Below are positions 7,505 to 10,575 of a DNA stretch of 10,575 nt, piece by piece. The first letter of the stretch is position 1. Each line of letters begins with the position of its first letter. The stretch lies in assembly GCA_945870475.1 (NCBI GenBank), contig CAMBSR010000061.1, positions 1-10,575 of the forward strand. The letters run 5' to 3'. This DNA comes from Phycisphaera mikurensis NBRC 102666. Lineage in GTDB: Bacteria; Planctomycetota; Phycisphaerae; Phycisphaerales; SM1A02. The notes below the pieces were generated by a model. It worked only from the letters and a program-made list of their open reading frames with translations. It was not told where the DNA came from and did no database searches. The position numbers and the translations under genes are program-made.

Positions 7505-7524
7505 CGGCACCGAAACCGATGCCG
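7505..7524 (+). repeat. Second hairpin inside the left end
   Basis: CGGCACCG (7505-7512) pairs with CGATGCCG (7517-7524) around an AAAC tetraloop, with a single C/A mismatch. It reuses the CGGCACC word of the terminal palindrome. CGGCACCGA (7505-7513) can instead pair with TCGGTGCCG at 7475-7483 over nine bases, so it competes with the terminal hairpin. Confidence 0.7.
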
Positions 7525-7636
7525 CGCGGGCCGACCTTCAAGCCAAGTGTGCGGCCAATATCCGATGCACTTTGAATTCGGTGGGAAATAGGGCGATTTT
7601 TTCAGGGCATCCCCCGCGCGCCACCAACATGCGCGC

Positions 7637-8320
7637 ATGGGACGCCGACGACGCACCACCATTCCGAACCTTCCGTACCACATCACCCACCGCGGAAATC
7701 ATCGCGAGGCCATTCTTGGCGATGACGACAGCCGTGCCATGTACATGAGCATCATGCGGCGATGGCAGATCCAGACCCGTATTCGGGTCGCTGCCTTCGT
7801 GCTCATGCCGAACCATGTCCACGCCATCTGCGAGTCACCGACCGAATCGGCGCTGAGCTCGTGGATACGCAACGGGCACCGAGAATTCTCCGCATGGCTC
7901 AACACGAGGCGTGGCACGACGGGCCACAACTGGGAGGGCCGGTTCTTCTCGGTGCTCATGGATCCGCAGCACTGCCTGAATGCCCTGCGCTACGTCGAGC
8001 AGAATCCCGTCGCCGCAGGGCTGGCGAAGCACCCATGGGACTGGCTCTGGTCGAGCGCAGCCCATCATTGCGGCCTTGGCCCGAGGCCCGAGATCGTCGA
8101 CATCGACCTTCGGCCTGCCGGCACCACGCCAAAGGCCTGGCGGGATGCACTGCGCGAGCCATCGAGCGAAGAATTCCGAGCGAGACTCCATGAGTGCTCA
8201 GTCCGCCGCACTGCCCTCGCGTCCGCGGAATGGGCAAAGGACATGGAATTGCTCCACGGCATCCAACTGCTGCCGCGCAACCCCGGGCGGCCACGAAGCG
8301 TGGCAGCCTCCATGAAATAG
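7637..8320 (+). CDS. REP-associated tyrosine transposase (RAYT, Y1_Tnp family)
   Basis: The protein has 227 aa and is an IS200/Y1-type HUH single-strand DNA transposase. It begins with basic residues followed by the family opening LPYHITHRGNHREAIL (residues 12-27). The HUH metal-binding motif is MPNHVHAI with H60 and H62. NWEGRFFSVLMD (98-109) and LRYVEQNPVAAGL (117-129) follow; Y119 is the expected catalytic tyrosine that forms the 5'-phosphotyrosine link. WSSAAHHCG (138-146) closes the conserved domain, and residues 150-227 are a less conserved basic tail. All key residues and an uninterrupted frame are present, so it may be active. The start fits the family N-terminus although no Shine-Dalgarno is visible. 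The last codons, including the TAG stop, lie inside the right palindrome. RAYTs are thought to recognise and move REP-like palindromes; here the likely substrates are the two flanking ones. Confidence 0.93.
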   Translation: MGRRRRTTIPNLPYHITHRGNHREAILGDDDSRAMYMSIMRRWQIQTRIRVAAFVLMPNHVHAICESPTESALSSWIRNGHREFSAWLNTRRGTTGHNWEGRFFSVLMDPQHCLNALRYVEQNPVAAGLAKHPWDWLWSSAAHHCGLGPRPEIVDIDLRPAGTTPKAWRDALREPSSEEFRARLHECSVRRTALASAEWAKDMELLHGIQLLPRNPGRPRSVAASMK

Positions 8321-8346
8321 GTGCCGCATTAACACGGCACCTATTT
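8315..8346 (-). repeat. Right terminal palindrome of the RAYT unit
   Basis: A perfect 12-bp stem, AAATAGGTGCCG (8315-8326) with CGGCACCTATTT (8335-8346), encloses the loop CATTAACA, the reverse complement of the left loop. It begins within the AAA codon before the transposase TAG stop and ends seven bases short of the folC stop codon (8354-8356). Being symmetric, it could terminate transcription in either direction, although the T-tracts (TATTT) are short. Confidence 0.92.
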
Positions 8347-8353
8347 CACCCAT

Positions 8354-10105
8354 TTACTTGCGCTCAGACAGGTACTTCAGCGCCTCGCCGACGACGTAGA
8401 AGCTGCCGGTCACGCAGATGAGGTCCTCGCGGCTCACGCCGCGGATCGCCATCTCGATGGCCTCGGGCACGCTGCGGGCGATCTGGCTCATCTTGCCGGA
8501 GCGCTCCTGGAAGAGCTTCTGCAGGTCCTCCGGGCTCGCCGCGCGCGGCGTGGTGGCGGCGCGCGTGAAGATCACCTTGTCGGCGCCGAGGTTGACCTTG
8601 TCGATCATCTCGCCGATGTCCTTGTCCGAGCAGCAGCCGAAGACGCAGACCATGCTGTCGTACGGCACGTGCGCGCCCACGCAGCGCATCAGCGCGTTCA
8701 TGGCAGCGGGGTTGTGCGCGCCGTCGCAGAGGATCCGCGGGCGATGCGAGACCACTTCCATGCGGCCGGGCACCTTGGTGGCTGCCAGGCCGGCGGTGAG
8801 CTTGTCCTCGGGCAGCTCGAAGCCGAAGCCCTTCAGGACGTCGGCCGCGGCGAGTGCCAGGCCGCAGTTGATGGCCTGGTGCTCGCCCGGCATCGGCACC
8901 GGCACGTGCTCGAGGCGGCTGGTCTTGGTGTAGAGGCAGACGCGCGTGTGCGGCCCGAGGTCCGGGGTCACGCAGAAGCGGCTGGAGAACTCGATGTCCT
9001 TGTTCACGATGCGCAGGTCGGCGCCCACCTGGGTAGCCACCTCGCGCATCACGGCATCGACCTCGGGGCCCTGCTCGAAGAACAGCGCGGGCACGCCCTT
9101 CTTGAAGATCCCGGCCTTCTCGCGCGCGATCTGCGCCTTGGTGGTGCCGAGCAGCTTGGTGTGGTCGAGGTCGATCGCAGTGACGATGCTCACGAGCGGC
9201 GTGATCACGTTCGTCGAGTCGAGGCGGCCGCCCAGGCCCACCTCCACCACCGCGATGTCCACGGCCTGCTCCGCGAAGTGCGCGAACGCCATCGCGGTCA
9301 TCAGCTCGAAGAACGTTGCCTGCTCGCCGAGCTTCTCCGCGGCCTTGGCCACGGTGCGGGTCATCTCGACGAAGTCGGTCTTGCCGATCTGGTTGCCGTC
9401 GATGGTGACGCGCTCGCGGATGTCGATGAGGTGCGGGCTGGTGTAGGTGCCCACGGCGTAGCCGGCGCTGCGCAGCATCGAGGAGATCATCGACACCGTG
9501 CTGCCCTTGCCGTTGGTGCCGGCGACGTGCACGGTCTTGGTCTTCTGGTGCGGGTTGCCGAGGAGCTCAAGCAGCTTGCGCATGCGGTCGAGCTTGAAGG
9601 TCTGCTCGCCGTACTTCGGGGAGCGCAGGCGCTCGAAGTCCGGACGCGCCATCAGGTAGCGCGTGGCCAGCGTGATGGTGGTGATGTCGTTGGGCTTCGG
9701 GCACTCGAGCGGCGCAGCGGGCTTCGGCTCCACCGTGGTGGCAGCCTTGGGAGCCGGGGCCTTGGCCGGCGCGGCCTTCGCGGCGGGGCCGCTCATGGTG
9801 GCAGCGGTCGTCGCAATGGTCTTGGCGACGGTGCCCTTCGTGGCAACCGCCGCAGGCGCCGCCTTCGGCGCGGACTTCGCGACCACCGGTGCCTTCGATG
9901 CAACCTTCACGCCGGCCTTGGGGGCTGCAGCGGCGACGATCGTGGTCTTCGTTGTCGCAGCGGGCTTCGAAGTCGTTGCCGGCTTGGAGGCTGTCTTCGT
10001 CGTGCCGTTGCCACTGGTCCTTGCGGTGGCGCTCTTGACGGGTGCGAGTCGGGAAACCGTCTTGGAGCCGGCGCGCTTGGCGCTGGCGGAGGTCACCTTT
10101 GGCAT
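8354..10105 (-). CDS. folC: Folylpolyglutamate/dihydrofolate synthase with long low-complexity N-terminus
   Basis: A Mur-ligase-family enzyme of 583 aa that adds glutamate to folates (and, in bifunctional members, to dihydropteroate) with ATP. Catalytic features from about residue 140 on are intact: P-loop VAGTNGKGST (194-203), VVEVGLGGRLDSTNV (286-300), DHTKLLG (314-320), REKAGIF with the likely carbamylated K330, VPGRMEVV (445-452), DGAHNPAAM (461-469) and a C-terminal GSFYVVGEAL. The domain alone is about 445 residues, a normal FolC length. The oddity is residues 1-135, almost entirely Ala, Lys, Thr, Pro, Ser and Val (for example KAAPAKAPAPKAATT), resembling the basic tails of histone-H1-like bacterial proteins. 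The start at 10105 is favoured by a TAGAAT box nine bases upstream; in-frame ATGs at codons 104 and 152 are the alternatives. No Shine-Dalgarno is present. It converges on leuS with the RAYT unit between. Confidence 0.95.
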   Translation of the reverse strand: MPKVTSASAKRAGSKTVSRLAPVKSATARTSGNGTTKTASKPATTSKPAATTKTTIVAAAAPKAGVKVASKAPVVAKSAPKAAPAAVATKGTVAKTIATTAATMSGPAAKAAPAKAPAPKAATTVEPKPAAPLECPKPNDITTITLATRYLMARPDFERLRSPKYGEQTFKLDRMRKLLELLGNPHQKTKTVHVAGTNGKGSTVSMISSMLRSAGYAVGTYTSPHLIDIRERVTIDGNQIGKTDFVEMTRTVAKAAEKLGEQATFFELMTAMAFAHFAEQAVDIAVVEVGLGGRLDSTNVITPLVSIVTAIDLDHTKLLGTTKAQIAREKAGIFKKGVPALFFEQGPEVDAVMREVATQVGADLRIVNKDIEFSSRFCVTPDLGPHTRVCLYTKTSRLEHVPVPMPGEHQAINCGLALAAADVLKGFGFELPEDKLTAGLAATKVPGRMEVVSHRPRILCDGAHNPAAMNALMRCVGAHVPYDSMVCVFGCCSDKDIGEMIDKVNLGADKVIFTRAATTPRAASPEDLQKLFQERSGKMSQIARSVPEAIEMAIRGVSREDLICVTGSFYVVGEALKYLSERK

Positions 10106-10114
10106 AGCGCACCG

Positions 10115-10120
10115 ATTCTA
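10115..10120 (-). promoter_or_regulatory. -10 box of the folC promoter
   Basis: TAGAAT on the minus strand, nine bases before the folC ATG at 10105 and inside the 76-bp gap after hrpB. The intervening bases (CGGTGCGCT) contain no ribosome-binding site, and the -35 region is weak. The layout matches leuS and supports a leaderless folC mRNA beginning at the long-form start. The rest of the gap (10121-10181) shows no terminator or other feature. Confidence 0.5.
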
Positions 10121-10181
10121 CTGAAACCATGCACAAAACGCGAATACTTCGACGTTAGTTGCTGCTGAGAAAGCACTTGCG

Positions 10182-10575
10182 TCATCGCCACTCGTGACGT
10201 GGATAGCGCCTCTTGAGTTCCTTCTTCACCTCGGGATAGAGGCGCTCCCAGAAGCCCGGCAGGTCCTCCGTCACCTGCACCGGCCGGTAGTTGGGGCCGA
10301 GCAACTCGAGCACCAGCTTCACGCGCCCGCCCGCCACGGACGGGTGCCCCGCGAAGTCATAGAAGTCCTGGATCTTCGCCATGCCGCGCGGTGGCTTGCC
10401 TTCGGCGTACTCCACCTTCATCCGCCAACCGCGGTACGGAAGCACGATCCCCGACGGGGCCATCTTCTCGACGAACTGCTGCTCGTCCCACGAGAGCGCG
10501 CCACGCAGGATGTCGAGCACCGGACGCGAATCCAGGTCCGTCGCGCGCGCGCAGCCGTGCGCGATCTCGCCGGCG
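10182..10575 (-). CDS. hrpB: ATP-dependent helicase HrpB, C-terminal end (gene runs off the right edge)
   Basis: The last 130 codons and TGA stop of a leftward gene whose start lies beyond the right edge. The visible part matches the C-terminal domain of HrpB, a DEAH-family helicase: VLDILRGALSWDEQQFVEKM, then AKIQDFYDF, then VAGGRVKLVLELLGPNYRP, then VQVTEDLPGFWERLYPEVKK and the ending RRYPRHEWR. The E. coli HrpB ending from memory has the same order (IQELFGL, AGGRVPL, RPLQVTRDLASFW, YPEVKKDLRGRYPKHYWP). The helicase core motifs are outside the window, so intactness cannot be judged. HrpB is known as an RNA-helicase-like protein, but its cellular role is poorly defined. It is followed after 76 bp by folC in the same direction; the folC -10 box suggests separate transcription. 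Confidence 0.92.
   Translation of the reverse strand, partial: AGEIAHGCARATDLDSRPVLDILRGALSWDEQQFVEKMAPSGIVLPYRGWRMKVEYAEGKPPRGMAKIQDFYDFAGHPSVAGGRVKLVLELLGPNYRPVQVTEDLPGFWERLYPEVKKELKRRYPRHEWR

Larger units (their letters stand above)
7472..8346 (+). mobile_element. RAYT (IS200-like) unit with inverted palindromic ends
   Basis: An 875-bp unit holds one transposase gene bracketed by two 32-nt palindromes (7472-7503 and 8315-8346) that are inverted copies of each other with one mismatch. It sits exactly in the gap between the convergent genes leuS and folC. No other gene lies in the unit. The 133 bp between the left palindrome and the transposase ATG are more A/T-rich than the surroundings and contain a second hairpin (7505-7524). 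A poor TTGAAT-N17-GATTTT pair starts at 7572; I do not call it a promoter. No flanking target duplication is visible, as expected for HUH tyrosine transposases. The boundaries are inferred from the palindromes. Confidence 0.8.

Noticed and set aside
7586..7592. An extra AAATAGG word resembling a palindrome arm
   Set aside because: Only seven bases match and there is no pairing partner nearby; likely chance in an A/T-richer stretch.
7572..7600. TTGAAT-N17-GATTTT as a transposase promoter
   Set aside because: The -10 matches the consensus at only three of six positions and there is no supporting context.
9700..10105. The low-complexity start of folC as a separate histone-like gene
   Set aside because: It is in frame with folC without any stop, and the promoter box lies only upstream of the joint frame.
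8669..10168. A 499-codon open frame antisense to folC
   Set aside because: Low-complexity Gly/Arg/His-rich translation explained by the codon bias of folC and its repetitive 5' end; no start signal.

Overview
The window is G+C-rich bacterial DNA. The LeuRS variant (with a ~45-residue insert before its TVNWC motif), the DUF58/TgpA pair, the Ala/Lys/Pro-rich extension on a housekeeping enzyme, and promoters that sit almost on the start codon together suggest a planctomycete, perhaps of the Phycisphaerae. That placement is an inference from protein character; no rRNA or other marker is present.

Layout. (1) Positions 1-4478 hold five tightly packed leftward genes. In order of transcription they are a DUF4026/DUF2314-like protein (4478-2949), a DUF2007 protein with a C-terminal membrane anchor (2952-2512, GTG start overlapping the previous stop), a small lipoprotein with a carboxypeptidase-regulatory-like beta domain (2488-1985), a DUF58 protein (1962-844), and the N-terminal membrane half of a TgpA-type transglutaminase (847 to the left edge, ATGA overlap). 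DUF58 plus TgpA is a familiar pair; the three genes ahead of it are poorly characterised and take the place where a MoxR ATPase is often found. (2) A 49-bp divergent intergenic region (4479-4527) carries two oppositely facing TACGAT boxes. (3) leuS runs rightward (4528-7473). (4) A compact REP-associated tyrosine transposase (RAYT) unit, 7472-8346, is wedged between the convergent ends of leuS and folC. It is bracketed by two 32-nt palindromes in inverted orientation that match at 31 of 32 positions. (5) folC runs leftward (10105-8354) and encodes a FolC with an extra ~135-residue low-complexity N-terminus. (6) The 3' end of hrpB, leftward, enters from the right edge (10182 to edge).

How the parts relate. 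leuS, folC and hrpB are unlinked housekeeping functions (translation, folate polyglutamylation, DEAH-helicase RNA work). The leftward cluster looks like one co-transcribed envelope-associated unit. Genes that begin transcription units (leuS, the DUF2314 gene, folC) lack a Shine-Dalgarno sequence and have a TANNNT box 8-9 nt before the ATG, which suggests leaderless mRNAs. Genes inside the cluster (DUF58, tgpA) do have Shine-Dalgarno sequences.

I found no defence system, CRISPR array, tRNA or rRNA. The least ordinary parts are the architecture of the RAYT unit, with palindromes overlapping the stop codons of both leuS and the transposase, the FolC extension, and the symmetric leaderless promoter pair.
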